Of a stretch of DNA of 64,000 bases, positions 1 through 10,500 are shown in pieces; within the stretch, counting starts at the first letter, position 1; the number at the start of each line of letters is the position of its first letter. The translations under genes were made by a program, and so were the position numbers. The DNA is from Pelobates cultripes (taxonomy: Eukaryota > Chordata > Amphibia > Anura > Pelobatidae), in contig OW240917.1 in the NCBI GenBank assembly GCA_933207985.1, forward strand, positions 97,831,623-97,895,622. Reading direction: 5' to 3'. Below the pieces are notes generated by a model, which saw only the letters and a program-made list of their open reading frames with translations, searched no databases and was not told where the DNA came from.

Positions 1-407
1 ACCCCAATCAAGAACAGGGTTGTGTTTAACTAACCAGGGAAAACCCAGAACGATGGAGGCTGTAGGGGAGTCAATTATTTGGAAGGTTAACTTCTCCTTG
101 TGCAAAACACCCACAGACATAACTATTTCCTGGGTTTCATGGGTCACCAGAGGTTTCTCCAGTGGTCTACCATCTATGGCCTCAACGGCCAAGGGTGTAT
201 CCTTTCGGATCAAATTCAGGGCTGCGCTTTTGGCAAAGGTCTCATCCATAAGGTTGTCTGCCGCACCCGAATCGATCAGGGCTTTGGTTGTTATAGTGGG
301 TTTATTGACCTAAAGAGAAACCGTAATAAACGGTCTGGAGATGGACACATGAGGGGACAAAGTCATAACACCCGAGGCCGACCCCTCTCTAGGCCTTAGG
401 TGCTGCC
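1..407 (-). pseudogene. Sushi-class Ty3/gypsy pol fragment (aspartic protease)
   Basis: Read on the minus strand, this is the N-terminal part of a retrotransposon pol, cut by the window edge. It contains a retropepsin core with the catalytic motif ALIDSGAADN at about 243-285 and the conserved SIVLGFPWL segment near 28-57. Retropepsins cut the gag-pol polyprotein. The frame is -1 relative to the gag just upstream, with a slippery heptamer at 408-414. An in-frame TAG at 310-312 interrupts pol before the protease, so this copy is probably dead. Family assignment rests on the DSGAADN motif plus the gag and frameshift layout seen in sushi-ichi and PEG10-type elements. Confidence 0.85.
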
Positions 408-1319
408 GTTTCCCTGTACTTTAGGGAAGGCTTTACAGTGGTGCCCCCTCTTTCCACAATAAAGGCATAACCCCTCCCTTCTACGGTACGCTCTTTCGGC
501 CTCAGTTAACCCCGTAGCACCCAACTGCATGGGTTCAGGGGATGGTTGCCTAGGAGCGGGTAATGCTAGCAGTGCAGTACTGGGTAGAGCAGGTAACACC
601 CGTGTATCCAACCGTCTTTGACTATGCCTCTCTCTAATACGGTTATCGATAAGAATCACATAGTCTATAACATCATCTAGAAGAGCAGGCAATTCCCTGG
701 ATGCTATTTCATCCAGCTTATAAGCGGCCAAACCCTCCTGAAAGGCTGTTACGAGGGCGTCATTATTCCAAACCACTTCAGCTGCTAGAGTGCGGAATTC
801 GATAGTGTAATCTGCTACAGATCTGTTACCCTGTCGGACCATAAGCAGAGCCTTGCCAGCAGAAGCAACCCTACCGGGTTGATCAAACGTGCGTCTGAAA
901 GCTGTCAGAAAATCTGCAAAGGACATAGGAGACATATTTTCCCAAATGGGGTTGGCCCATGCTAAAGCTCTCCCGGACAAGTGGTTTATCAAAAAGGCAA
1001 TTTTAGATCTGTCAGTGGGATAGGAACGTGGATTCATCACCAAATGGATGTCGATTTGGTTGAGGAAACCACGACACAATGCTGGGTCACCACTGTAGCG
1101 CTGTGGCGGCGTCATGTGAACTACATGAGCGGGAACAGGTACTGGAGTGGGAATGGGTTCGGGCACAGCAGCAGCAGCCTCCTGAACGGCAGGTTGCAAG
1201 TGTGCAGTACGAGCCAGTATGGTTTGCAAAGCTTGAGCAAACTGATCCATACGGTGGTCCAAGCCATCCATTCTAGCCTCTTGATTAACTAGGAGCTGTG
1301 GTATGTCAGCAGGTTCCAT
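396..1319 (-). CDS. Sushi-class Ty3/gypsy gag polyprotein (307 aa)
   Basis: An intact gag frame from ATG at 1319 to TAA at 396. Residues 1-60 are glutamine-rich and predicted helical. Residues ~70-200 match the retrotransposon gag capsid domain (WENMSPMSFADF region). The C-terminal zinc knuckle is CX2CX4H with Cys285, Cys288 and His293, but the expected fourth ligand is Phe298, so it is degenerate. Gag packages element RNA into particles. The last codons overlap a GGGAAAC slippery site that would shift ribosomes into pol. The ATG lies close behind the LTR, as usual for this class. A domesticated gag is an alternative, but the attached LTR and broken pol argue for an ordinary retrotransposon copy. 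Confidence 0.88.
   Translation of the reverse strand: MEPADIPQLLVNQEARMDGLDHRMDQFAQALQTILARTAHLQPAVQEAAAAVPEPIPTPVPVPAHVVHMTPPQRYSGDPALCRGFLNQIDIHLVMNPRSYPTDRSKIAFLINHLSGRALAWANPIWENMSPMSFADFLTAFRRTFDQPGRVASAGKALLMVRQGNRSVADYTIEFRTLAAEVVWNNDALVTAFQEGLAAYKLDEIASRELPALLDDVIDYVILIDNRIRERHSQRRLDTRVLPALPSTALLALPAPRQPSPEPMQLGATGLTEAERAYRRREGLCLYCGKRGHHCKAFPKVQGNGST
408..414 (-). promoter_or_regulatory. -1 ribosomal frameshift heptamer GGGAAAC
   Basis: In the gag frame the minus strand reads G GGA AAC, the X XXY YYZ arrangement of a -1 slippery site, about 10 nt before the gag stop. The protease frame is exactly the -1 frame. PEG10 is known to use the same heptamer. Confidence 0.8.
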
Positions 1320-1335
1320 TATGGCCCTGTTGTAA

Positions 1336-1962
1336 TGTCACGATTCGGGGAACCCAACACGCTGGCACACACACACACACACAGAAAAGGGGCCGTACCG
1401 GACCTTAGAGTGGCCGGGCTAAGCACACACAGAATAGTCAGGAAACAAGCCGAGTAAGGGGAACCAGAAGACAGAATAACGTGAAATGAGCCGAGGTCAA
1501 AGGGTAGGAGAAAGTCACAGAGTCAGATAAACAAGCCAGAGAGTACGTAACCAGAAGCACAAGGTAAATCGCAATACTAGCAAGCAAAGACCACAACAGG
1601 GCAGGGAGGAACAGGAAAGGTAAGTATTTAAACCATAAGGTTAATTCTGATTGGATAATTTCCAATCAGAATTAACAATCACACGTGGGAGATATCTAGA
1701 CCTCCCACTGTGATTGAGACACTGTGCCTTTAACGCCGGGTCAGGTGACTGACCCCGGCGTGTACTAACTTGGGCGGTCTCCCAGCGTGCAGCGTCATGT
1801 ATGCTGCCGCTGGGGGACATGGAGGAAACGGCGGGCGGCATCCGAGGCTGGAAGGATGCTGCTCGCCGAGCCCACGAGGAGGAGGGGACCGCAGACGGCT
1901 GGAGGGTGAGTACCGCGAGCGGAGTGCAGCCTCCCCTCGCAGCCGCCCGCGGGATCCCGACA
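1336..1962 (-). mobile_element. 5' LTR of the gypsy element
   Basis: A 627-bp segment with TGT...ACA ends (on the plus strand TGTCACGATTCGGGG at 1336 and GGGATCCCGACA ending at 1962), lying directly upstream of gag. On the minus strand it holds a TTTAAATA TATA-like box around 1626-1634. A (CA)n run lies at 1367-1382. I could not identify a convincing tRNA primer-binding site next to its inner end. Boundaries are inferred from the termini and position, since the second LTR is outside the window. Confidence 0.7.
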
Positions 1963-2450
1963 AATATAACTATTAATTAAATTGATATGACCTCACCATG
2001 ATAATTAAACTTCCTCCAGTTTTTAATAGAATGGTTTGTTGATTTTAACGTTTCCATGTAGTTTACTTCCATTAATCTACCTAGATTTTTTGTAATTTTA
2101 ACTCCCAAATATACAAAACTGAAATGATATAAACGTTTTAATATTTTTAATTTATCTTAATCTATTTTGTGGGGAGAATCATAGATTTTTCTATATTAAC
2201 TTTATAATTGGAGACGTTACTAAATTGTTGAATTTCTTCCAATAAATTTGCTAATAAATCCTGTTATTGTTATTGTTACAAGAACATCGTCTGCATGTAG
2301 ACTGATATTAAATTGTTTTTGTTTAATACAAACTACTTTTATATTTTGATTACTTGAGAGTGTGCCATTTTTTATAGGGAACCATTCAGAAAGAATACCA
2401 TGACCAACTGTTCTTGCTGATGGAGTATGGTACATAGACATGTGTGGGAA
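1963..2450 (-). pseudogene. L1 ORF2 fragment, reverse transcriptase core
   Basis: The minus strand encodes a piece resembling L1 reverse transcriptase: a stretch like the NG-LSE-FPI-NGT region, then ISLHADDVLVTI, which aligns with the YADD catalytic motif (His in place of Tyr). The usual RQGCPLSP segment between them is missing. Downstream on the minus strand, short L1-like pieces continue with stops until the gypsy LTR cuts in at 1962. Clearly inactive. Confidence 0.6.
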
Positions 2451-2454
2451 TTAA

Positions 2455-3325
2455 TCTTTACTAAACAGAATTTCCAAATTAATTATATTAAATAACACAT
2501 GGTCGGACCACAGTATACTCATACTAGATTTAGAAAATGCATTTAAATATAATACCAGACCTCCATGGAGATTAAATGAATATATATTTAAAATAAAATA
2601 AAAATCATATCTCAAATTTAATTGATTTATATTTCAAAGAAAATAACTCACAAGACACATACATAGCTAATAATTTGTGTGCCTTTAAGGCTGTTATTAG
2701 AGGCTATTTAATAAAGCTAGAACCCGAATGAAAAAAAGAGGTAAAAACTTGGCCGAATTATATATAATTTTTACAAATATGTTTAATGAAAACAAAAAGA
2801 ATAAAATTTTACTAAGAGATGTTAAAAATACAAGAACAAATGAATCTTAATTAAGACAAAAATCAATTTATGCATTGAAAAAAATGAAAATTAATTTTAT
2901 GCTAAAGGAAATAAAGCGGACAAATTATTATCTGATAGACTTAAAAAACAAGAGTCCAAAACAAAGATATCTAAATTGATAATAAATAACAAAACTCTAT
3001 TAGCCCCTGAAACTATAGGTAAAGCTTTCAATAATTATTATGAAGAGTTATATAATCTAAATAACTATTCCAAAGAATCTGTTAAACTTACCTTTATCTA
3101 CTGACGAAGTAGATCAAAATATATCTAAGCTACAATTCCAAAAAACTCCAGTGCCTGGTGGTAATCTTTTTTATATATTTTTTTCAAATCAAATCTTGTA
3201 TCTCAATTAACAGTTGCATTCAGTGGTATAGTAGATCAAAAATACTTTCCTTCAGAACTAACAAAAGATAACATAATTCCAATTTTGAAACCTAACAAAT
3301 CTCTCCAAAGTACTAGGATTTAATG
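2455..3325 (+). pseudogene. L1 ORF2 fragment, endonuclease end to RT start
   Basis: The plus strand encodes decayed L1 ORF2: WSDHSILILDLENAF and PPWRLNEYIFK (end of the endonuclease domain, ~2500-2590), FNNYYEELYNL (~3028-3060), a KTPVPGG piece and IIPILKPNKS (~3270-3305), which precede the polymerase core in L1. Several frameshifts and stops interrupt it. It encodes the part of ORF2 that lies upstream of the oppositely oriented fragment at 1963-2450. Confidence 0.65.
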
Positions 3326-3329
3326 ATCT

Positions 3330-3640
3330 ACGATTATGTTATGTCTGGGTATAATTGTGTATAGTGTTAAAACTATAATAATATGTGGTGTGTGAAATAA
3401 GTAATAAGGAAAAACAATTATAATAATTAACTTCCCTTCTCTCTAGCCCCTCCCCCATCCCCCCATCTGCCCTCCCACCCCCCTTCTAAAAATACTATTG
3501 CATTTCATTAGACTTACTTTCCCCCTTTATTTCGTTTATAATTCATTGTTTCCCCTTTTTCTCTTTCTGGTTATTATGATTCCAATGTTATGAGAATATC
3601 TCTATATTAAACAATTTAAAAAAAATATATATATATATAT
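3330..3640. other. AT-rich spacer with C-rich tract and (TA)n
   Basis: No gene seen. It has an AT-rich part, a CCCTCCCCC-rich stretch at about 3440-3490, more AT, an A run and a (TA)n run at 3622-3641 into which the next element seems to have inserted. Confidence 0.5.
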
Positions 3641-3641
3641 A

Positions 3642-5157
3642 TGGGGGCGGGGGCTGACTGTCAGGGAGGGAAGATGTGCCTTGCTGGAGCTCCTCACTAG
3701 ACTTGGCTAAAAAGGCTTTTCTTACCCACAAACAACACAACAGCGAGATTTTAAGTGACTTAATAGCCCTCAGGCCACATGGTGAACCGGTGATGCGGTC
3801 CATGAGTGGACATCAGTCAGCCAGCGGCCTGGCATGCGCCGGATGGGAGCGGAGGCCAATCTCCCAGCCATGGGCTACCCAGAGACCGACTGCTATAAGC
3901 GGGCACCCCACAACCCCCCTCCTTGGACCAGCGGGGGTGATCCTGGTCCACCCCTGGGAGTCCTCTCTAACACGGCGGAAACAACAGGAAGGCTGGTTGG
4001 AGAGCCGAGGGACCTACCCAAGATGGCGAAGACCACGCGGTCCTCAAACAGCCATGATGTGCAACAAGATCCCGTGACCAACCTGGACCGAATCTTCAAT
4101 TCCTTCTGGCTCAAGCTCGAGCACAGACTGCGACAGGGGGCCCCACAACCGTCAGAAAGCCACTCACCTCGACATTCACCACCCAACCCTCAGCAGCAGC
4201 CTGCAGCTTCGGCGGAGAACAAAGCCGTAAGATGGAGGCGGAGGGTTAAGCACTCACTTCTCCCGCGCAAAGCAGTGAAGCGGAGGGGATCATTGAAACC
4301 CAGCACGGGACCTCTTCCAGTACCCACTGCACCAGGGGTGACCCTGCTCCAGCCGCATGGTCCAGCCAGCCAACCCCAAAAGAACCCGCTCGATCGTGGT
4401 ACTGCGACGTGGCAACACGGGCATCAGCAGTAGGGATGTGCCCAGCCCCAACGAGGCATAGGGTGGACCACCCAGGATGTATCGTGAAGCTGGTTTCGCA
4501 GATGGGAGACCTCACACAGCACCCTGAACCATGGCACGAACTCGCGACTCTGGGGGCACATCTCTCTATATGCCAGCTTGTTCGCAGAAGGACACATACC
4601 AGGGGGACCCATGGGACTCTAGTATAGTATTTGGTTTATTACTATTTTGTTTATTCATCTGCCGTATCAATTTTCTGTTTATCATACCAAAGCCCTGTCC
4701 AAGTATAAGCTCATCCATGCTATATGATTTCACTTCTGTTGTTTTTTAAGCAACTCACCTTGTCTTGAAGCACTTAAACTTGCACCGGCTTCATTAACCT
4801 CTTGTAGCTAGATAGCCTGTGTTTAACCTGTGATTAGCAGTCTACCACTAAGTACCCGAATCTGTGTATGTCTAAGTGAGAACGCCTTGATAATTGAAAA
4901 TGTGTAGCTTACTCCTGTCAAGCTATTTAGTGCTAAATACACGACCAATCTGGATGTTATTTAATTCTCTTAAACTGTATCTATGCTTTACACCTGCACC
5001 TTTCCTGATCTCCTAACAAAAAATGTGCGCAGTTATGCCTATATGCCTACACTGTGAAGCTCAATGATCATTCTTGTCTCTCCTTTGCTGCTGTGGCATA
5101 GCAAGAATGTCTGTTACCCTCATGCATGTCAAAAATAAAGAATTTTAAAAATGTTTT
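3642..5157 (+). mobile_element. L1-like non-autonomous insertion, 1.5 kb
   Basis: The segment begins with a G-rich leader (GGGGGCGGGGGCTGACTG), has an ORF1-like reading frame, then an untranslated stretch ending in AATAAAGAATTTTAAAAATG. TA-rich sequence lies on both sides (3622-3641 and 5158-5181) and may be the duplicated target. It interrupts the start of ORF2 of the minus-strand L1 that continues at 5183. G-rich 5' end, ORF1-like frame and A-rich 3' end fit an internally deleted L1 relative. No RT is present. Confidence 0.5.
4023..4433 (+). CDS. ORF1-like frame in the L1-like insertion
   Basis: From the ATG at 4023 an open frame of about 136 residues runs to 4433; it is also open upstream to another ATG at 3834. 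The preferred ATG sits in CCAAGATGGCG. The protein starts basic (MAKTTRSSN), has an NLDRIFNSF segment like the LLDRF piece of many L1 ORF1 N-termini, then Pro/Gln/Ser-rich and Arg-rich sequence. No coiled coil or RRM is present, so it would be only an N-terminal ORF1 portion. Function is not established; it could be a chance frame in a GC-rich leader. Confidence 0.35.
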   Translation: MAKTTRSSNSHDVQQDPVTNLDRIFNSFWLKLEHRLRQGAPQPSESHSPRHSPPNPQQQPAASAENKAVRWRRRVKHSLLPRKAVKRRGSLKPSTGPLPVPTAPGVTLLQPHGPASQPQKNPLDRGTATWQHGHQQ

Positions 5158-5182
5158 TAAATATATACATATATATATATAT

Positions 5183-5435
5183 TTATACTTCTTTAAGTGT
5201 CCAATGAACGTTAACGTAATATTTATTGTAAGTAACTATTTCTAACTTCTTGATTCCTACATTGATTTTGCTTCTTCTCATTATTAGTTACTGTGTTGAT
5301 CATTTTCTTCCAAATGTCGTTTTCTTTACAATTTTCTTTGCTTCTTTTGTTTCTTTGCTTTCCGTTGATTTCCGTTTGCTTTCTTTTCCTTTCCTTTCAC
5401 CCTTATGAATGTTTCCACTTCAGATAATCTTATTT
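5183..5435 (-). pseudogene. L1 inter-ORF region and start of ORF2
   Basis: Downstream of the ORF1 remnant on the minus strand is A-rich sequence, then a short piece resembling the NVNGLN start of the L1 endonuclease around 5190-5230. It is then cut by the insertion ending at 5157. Too short and decayed for firm assignment. Confidence 0.35.
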
Positions 5436-5439
5436 TTAA

Positions 5440-6319
5440 TCATTCATTTAGATTATTGACCTCTTCAAACTCTTGCATAGCATACTTCCAGAACAATATA
5501 ATTTTATTAGGATATCCCCATCTGTATTTAATATTGTGATTTTTAAGATCCAATGCCTCAAAGTCCTTTCTCCATATTCTTGTTCCTGTAGAAAAGTCTT
5601 GATATATTTGCATATTTTTGTAGGTTTTCTCCTGATGATTAAAATGTTTAAATAACTTTAGAATATTTTCTTTGATGTCAAAGGAGTGGAATTCAGCTAT
5701 TACATCTCTAGGGATGTTTGAATCCAAATATTTAGGCTTGTTTATACTTTGAAATCTTTCTAAAATAATATCTTGATCTTGAATTGATGCTCCGACTGAT
5801 TTAAACATGTTTATCAAGTAATTTTTTTTCATCATGGGTAATGGATTCTGGGATGTTTCTTATGTTTAGGTTTGCTCTTCTAGAACTGTCTTCCAAAACC
5901 TTTTATTCTGATTTTTAACTGTGTTTTTATAGATATTGCTTTCATGACTGCTTTTAAGGCTTTTTGTTCAGTGTTTAGTTTATCTATTGTAGCTTCATTT
6001 ATAATGTTTTTTTTTCTTTTATTATTTGAATCTCTTGCTGCAATTTGCTTGTGTTCTTTTCAATTTTTAGTTTTATGAGTTGTAGTTGATTATCTAAACA
6101 TTTTTGGAGGAAGTCTTGAGTGATGTGGTCTTCAGGTTTAGTGTATGGTAAGGTATTTAAATTTTCTTCTACTGAGAAATTGGTATCTTCATTGATAACT
6201 TTATTTAGTTGTTCTTTAGATGACTGTAGGGGGAAAAAAATCCAGACATCCTTTTTTCTATGGTTTTTTCTTGCTCTTTAGATTTCTCTTTTTAGGAGCA
6301 TTTTTTCTTTGGTTGCCAT
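5440..6319 (-). pseudogene. L1 ORF1 remnant (RNA-binding protein)
   Basis: L1 ORF1 proteins bind element RNA as coiled-coil trimers. On the minus strand an ATG at 6319 begins a lysine-rich frame, followed by helical, coiled-coil-like sequence (roughly 6200-5900) with stops and shifts. An open C-terminal part then runs from 5835 to 5440. The C-terminal part has PRDVIAEF, YQDFS and IKYRWGYP, matching the conserved PRD, FxDLS and YRWGFP blocks of the RRM/CTD region. Frame breaks show it is inactive. An AT-rich, purine-rich 5' leader continues to about 6900. Confidence 0.7.
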
Positions 6320-7450
6320 AGTTATGGTGGGAAAAAAAACTTTTCTTTTCTTATTTTCCTTATTCTTTGTTTCTAAATTATCTTGTTTTATGTCCTCTTT
6401 TAAATAGTGTCTCCAGTGCAAGCAGAAATAAATGAAACTTTCAATTTAAGTATGTGTAATAAACTGGTTTTATAGGAAGCAGCACGTTTAGCCCCAGCTG
6501 TCTTGGAGGGAAATTAAGCAGAGGGAAATTAAGAGTTTTAAATTAGCTCTTTAATCCTCCTTAACTTTCCCTTTTTCTCTTTTTTTTCCTTTTTTCTTTC
6601 TTAGAGTGTCTGCTTTTCCCTTTTTTCATTTCTTTTCCTTTTTCTTTTTCTTTGCGTTTTTTCTGTCTTTTTTAATTTTATTATTATCTTTTTTAATAAA
6701 CTGGATTTTCTTTTTCTTTTCTTTTTTTTACTATATTGCCTAATTAAATGGTTTCCATTGGCTTCAACTTCTGGGGTAGTAAAAAATTAAATAAAAATAC
6801 TTTTCCTACCGAATTCAGCTGGTAGTTCAATTCCATCATTTTAGCATTATAGAGTGTAGTTTCTAGCTTTGTCCTTATCTCTGACCACCTCCGGGTCATC
6901 ACACCGGACGGTGGTATATCGTTATGTTGGTATATTACGAGTGTATCTTCTGTGATTAAGGACCGTCAGAAAAATGCTTTGTGGATATTAGTGTGCTGCA
7001 TGATATGCTTCACTTTTGCCGTTCTTCTCCACTTACTCCACACCCCGCTATCATGGCTCCATCAGCTCCTCCTCCTGGCGTGCGTACATTACATTAGTCA
7101 GGTCATCACTCATGGCCACTCCCTCCGTGATGGATTTTATTTTAGGGAGTTGGCTGGGGGATTGGGGAAAATGGCATGAACTGGGTAGAGTACTTGAGAT
7201 TGGGAAGCGGGAAAGGAAGATGAAATAATGCAGAAGGAATGATTAAGTGACGTTGGGAAAAAAATCTGATGATATTTATATATAAATTTTATATACTACT
7301 TCCTGAAAGTGTTCTCCCTTCACTCAAAAGATGATACTACACTATAAGTTCACAACTTGCCCAATTTGCTTGTCATTTCATATATCTCCCTATTGGTAAA
7401 ATCTAATGCGCCACACCCATCTTTAATTCAAGCTATTTCATTATCCGCTA
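6320..7450 (-). mobile_element. Probable 5' UTR of the minus-strand L1
   Basis: A long pyrimidine-rich stretch (purine-rich on the minus strand) at 6540-6740 leads up to the ORF1 ATG. At 7318-7450 is a segment that recurs at 13876-14010, in both cases upstream of an L1 ORF1 on the minus strand. That shared placement suggests L1 leader sequence. The part at 6950-7250 is not recognised. Confidence 0.4.
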
Positions 7451-7559
7451 GCAAAGAGAGACTTCTAGCTGGGTTGTGCTTTTGCTTGCCTAATTTAATC
7501 AGTAAAACTCTTAGCACGTTATTTTCTGTATTGTTCATCAGTGAAATGGTGGAATTAGA

Positions 7560-8900
7560 ATAGAACAGGACAAGCCAGAGTGACTACTGAATTTCATTGA
7601 CCTCCCTGTTCCACTCTCACACCCCAAGTGTGGTGCAGTGTTAGTTACTGTAATGCAATAGGGGGGCTTACATCTGCAAACTCACTGCCTATGAAATATA
7701 TTGTAGCGGATGGCACTGGGCTGTCCTGCAAATGTCTTGTGAATAACTGCATTCGTGTGATCTGCTGGTTTTATATGTGTTTAAAAGAATTGTATTCCTC
7801 TGATTGTTCGGTAGAATCATTCAAATAAACTAAGGGAATTTTGATTTTTGGATATGTTGTTCACCCAGATCAGGGCTATCAGGGGATGTAGGATTTAAAG
7901 GGGTACCCCTACGTTTAGGGGTACATCCAGAAACGGGGGGAATTGCTAGACTGGATAAGGGGATTATGATGCAAGCTGAGGGGAGGAGATGTGTGGGAGG
8001 TTACCAGGACAGGATTGGCTACTGTACTAATGATTGTAAATCCCTCCCTTGCATGGGAGCATGCTTTAAAAGGACAGTGTGGATTAAAGATTTCAGTTCT
8101 GCTCCTGAAACTGTGTGTCGTCCAGTTATTGGGATTGCTGTTGGGATATTGCTGTTATTTTACCTGTTGGAAACCTTGCCTGTGGATTTACTATTTACTT
8201 GTTCCTGAGCCTCATTTGGATTACAAGCGGAGATAACCTGGGGAATATTGTATCTCCGCTATATATATGTTCTAAAGCAGAGCAGTAGATGGGGTGTCAC
8301 GGGATGACCAGCCTCCCTGACTCTAATATTGCCACAGCTATTAATAAGGGGTTTATTGCACATTTTGTCTAGGGTGCAATTTTGTTTCGCAAGGGAGTAT
8401 TGACAGATTTCATTAAAATATTTTTCATTTGTTGCACTTGTGCTCTTTATTTATATGTTTTAATTACATGTGAAATTAATGGTAAATATCTTTATCTGTT
8501 TGGGAATTGTTAGTGGCATTGACCGTATTGATCAATGTATGTTATGAGGTTATAGAGTTTGGCCCTTAACTTCTTTACTTCATATTGTATGAACACTTTA
8601 TTGTTCCAGAACTGTTGGTTTATGTTTTATTCAGGATGAGCAAACCTAAGAGGTTTGCCTTGACGTGGCAGGTGGGCTTAAATCTAATGGCCACTGGAGT
8701 GGAACTAAAAACCTGCATTTATATAAATATGCATAGGGATTTGGAATAGTGTGCAAGTAACTTTTTTCTTTGGTTTTTATTGTATGTATTGCGGCTAATC
8801 TGTATTATGGTCATTGCTGCCACTGAGGAGTAGTGGGAGTTTGAGCGCTGAACTTATTTACCTTTTGCATCACACAGCCATGTTATAGTGCTGCCGCCCA
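7560..8900. other. Unassigned region with an LTR-like segment
   Basis: No protein gene is supported. At about 7860-8330 are features of a retroelement LTR: GGGGTACCCCTA inverted motifs, a CTTTAAAAGG TATA-like box near 8063 and a GC-balanced leader ending near GTCACGGGATGACC. I could not define both ends or a target duplication, so this stays a weak suggestion. Confidence 0.25.
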
Positions 8901-8936
8901 CCCCATGTGTTCTAGATATGTGCAATACGGTTCGGT

Positions 8937-9150
8937 CCGAATGGAAATTTGGAGGAAGTGCTGAATTGCCGAATTTCCAAAGTCTTAAAGTGTCGAATTT
9001 CCAAAGTGCCAAAGTGTTGAATTTCCAAAGTGCCGAACCGCCGAAGTTCCGAAGTGCCGAATCGCCGAATTTCAGAATTGTCGAAGTGCCAAATTTCAGA
9101 ATTGTCAAAGTGCCAAATTTCAGAAGTGCCGAACCAAATTGCTGAAGTGC
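8937..9150 (+). repeat. Subterminal CCGAA-rich minisatellite, left
   Basis: Variants of a 15-17-bp unit such as AAGTGCCGAATTTCC repeat through this stretch. The same unit family, in the same orientation, returns at 10325-10500 near the other end of the element. Confidence 0.85.
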
Positions 9151-9179
9151 TTCGGACTTCTGAAAAGCATCAAAACAGG

Positions 9180-9445
9180 TAGGGGTAGGATTGGGGTTGG
9201 TGTAGGGTTAGAGATAGGGGTTGGGGTAGGGTTAGGAGTAGTGTTAGGGGTAGGGTTAGGTTAGGGTTAGGTTATGAGTAGTGTTAGGGTAGGATTAGGA
9301 ATAGGGTTAGGGTAGGGTTGGGTTAGGAGTATGGTTAGGGTAGGGTTAGGAGTAGGGTTAGGGTTGGCTAGGAGTAGGGTTAAAGTTAGGGTCCCTAAGT
9401 TAGGGTTAGAATCCCTTAGGAGTAAGGTTAGGAGTATGGTTATGG
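9180..9445 (+). repeat. Degenerate TTAGGG-like array (G strand)
   Basis: Irregular units GGGTTAGGGTAGG and GGGTTAGGAGTA run on the plus strand up to a switch point at about 9437-9460, after which the complementary strand takes over. Confidence 0.9.
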
Positions 9446-9454
9446 TACCTGTAC

Positions 9455-10325
9455 CCCTAACCCTAACCTACCCCTAACCCAACTCTAACCCTCACCCTAC
9501 TTCTAACTCAACCCTAACCCTACTCTTAACCCTAAGCCTACTACTAAACCAACCCTAACCCTACTTCTATCCCTAATCCTAACCCAACCCTAACCCTACT
9601 CCTAACCCTAATCTTAACCCATCCCTACTCCCAACCCTACTCCCAACCCTACTCTCAACCCTAACCCTAATCCTAACCCAATCCTAACCCTACTCCTATC
9701 CCAACCCTAACCCTACTGCTAACCCAACTCTAACCCTAACCCTAAACCTACTTCAACCCAACCCTAACCCTACTCCTAACCCAACCCTAAGCCTAACTCT
9801 ACTCCTAACCCAACTCTAACCCTACTCCTAACCCTAACCCAACCCTACTTCTAATCCTAACCCTAATCCTAACCCTACTCCTAACCCAACCCTAACCTTA
9901 CTCCTAACCCTACCCTGACCCTACTCCTAACCCAACCCTACTCCCAACCCTACTCTCAACCCTAACCCTAATCCTAACCCAATCCTAACCCTACTCCTAT
10001 CCCAACCCTAACCCTACTGCTAACCCAACTCTAACCCTAACCCTAAACCTACTTCAACCCAACCCTAACCCTACTCCTAACCCAACCCTAAGCCTAACTC
10101 TACTCCTAACCCAACTCTAACCCTACTCCTAACCCTAACCCAACCCTACTTCTAATCCTAACCCTAATCCTAACCCTACTCCTAACCCAACCCTAACCTT
10201 ACTCCTAACCCTACCCTGACCCTACTCCTAACCCAACCCTAACCCTACCCCTAACCCAACCCTAACCCTATTCCTAAACCTATCGCTAACCCAACCCTAA
10301 CCCTACCACTAACCCTCCACTTACC
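9455..10325 (-). repeat. Degenerate CCCTAA-like array (C strand)
   Basis: Irregular units such as CCCTAACCCTACTCCTAACC. It includes an exact tandem duplication of 301 bp (9637-9937 and 9938-10238). Confidence 0.9.
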
Positions 10326-10500
10326 CTAAGTGCCGAAGTTCAGAATTCCCAAAGTCCTGAATTTCGGAAGTGCCAAACCGAACCGAAGTGCCGAATTGCC
10401 AAAGTGCCGAATTGCCGAAGTCCAGAATTTCTGAAGTGCCGAACCAAACCGAATTGCCGAAGTGCCGAATTTCGGAATGCCGAAGCGAACCGAATTTTTT
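10325..10500 (+). repeat. Subterminal CCGAA-rich minisatellite, right
   Basis: GTGCCGAATTGCC- and AACCGAATT-type units just inside the right TIR of the hAT-type element. Confidence 0.85.

Noticed and set aside
1963..3325. Two unrelated L1 insertions
   Set aside because: Possible, but the complementary ORF2 parts and head-to-head junction fit one twin-primed insertion better.
9180..10325. Ancient telomere-telomere fusion site
   Set aside because: The head-to-head array lies inside a hAT-type element with TIRs and an exact 8-bp target duplication, so a transposon explains it better.
8937..10500. CRISPR-like array
   Set aside because: Units are irregular, without constant repeats and unique spacers, and the context is eukaryotic.
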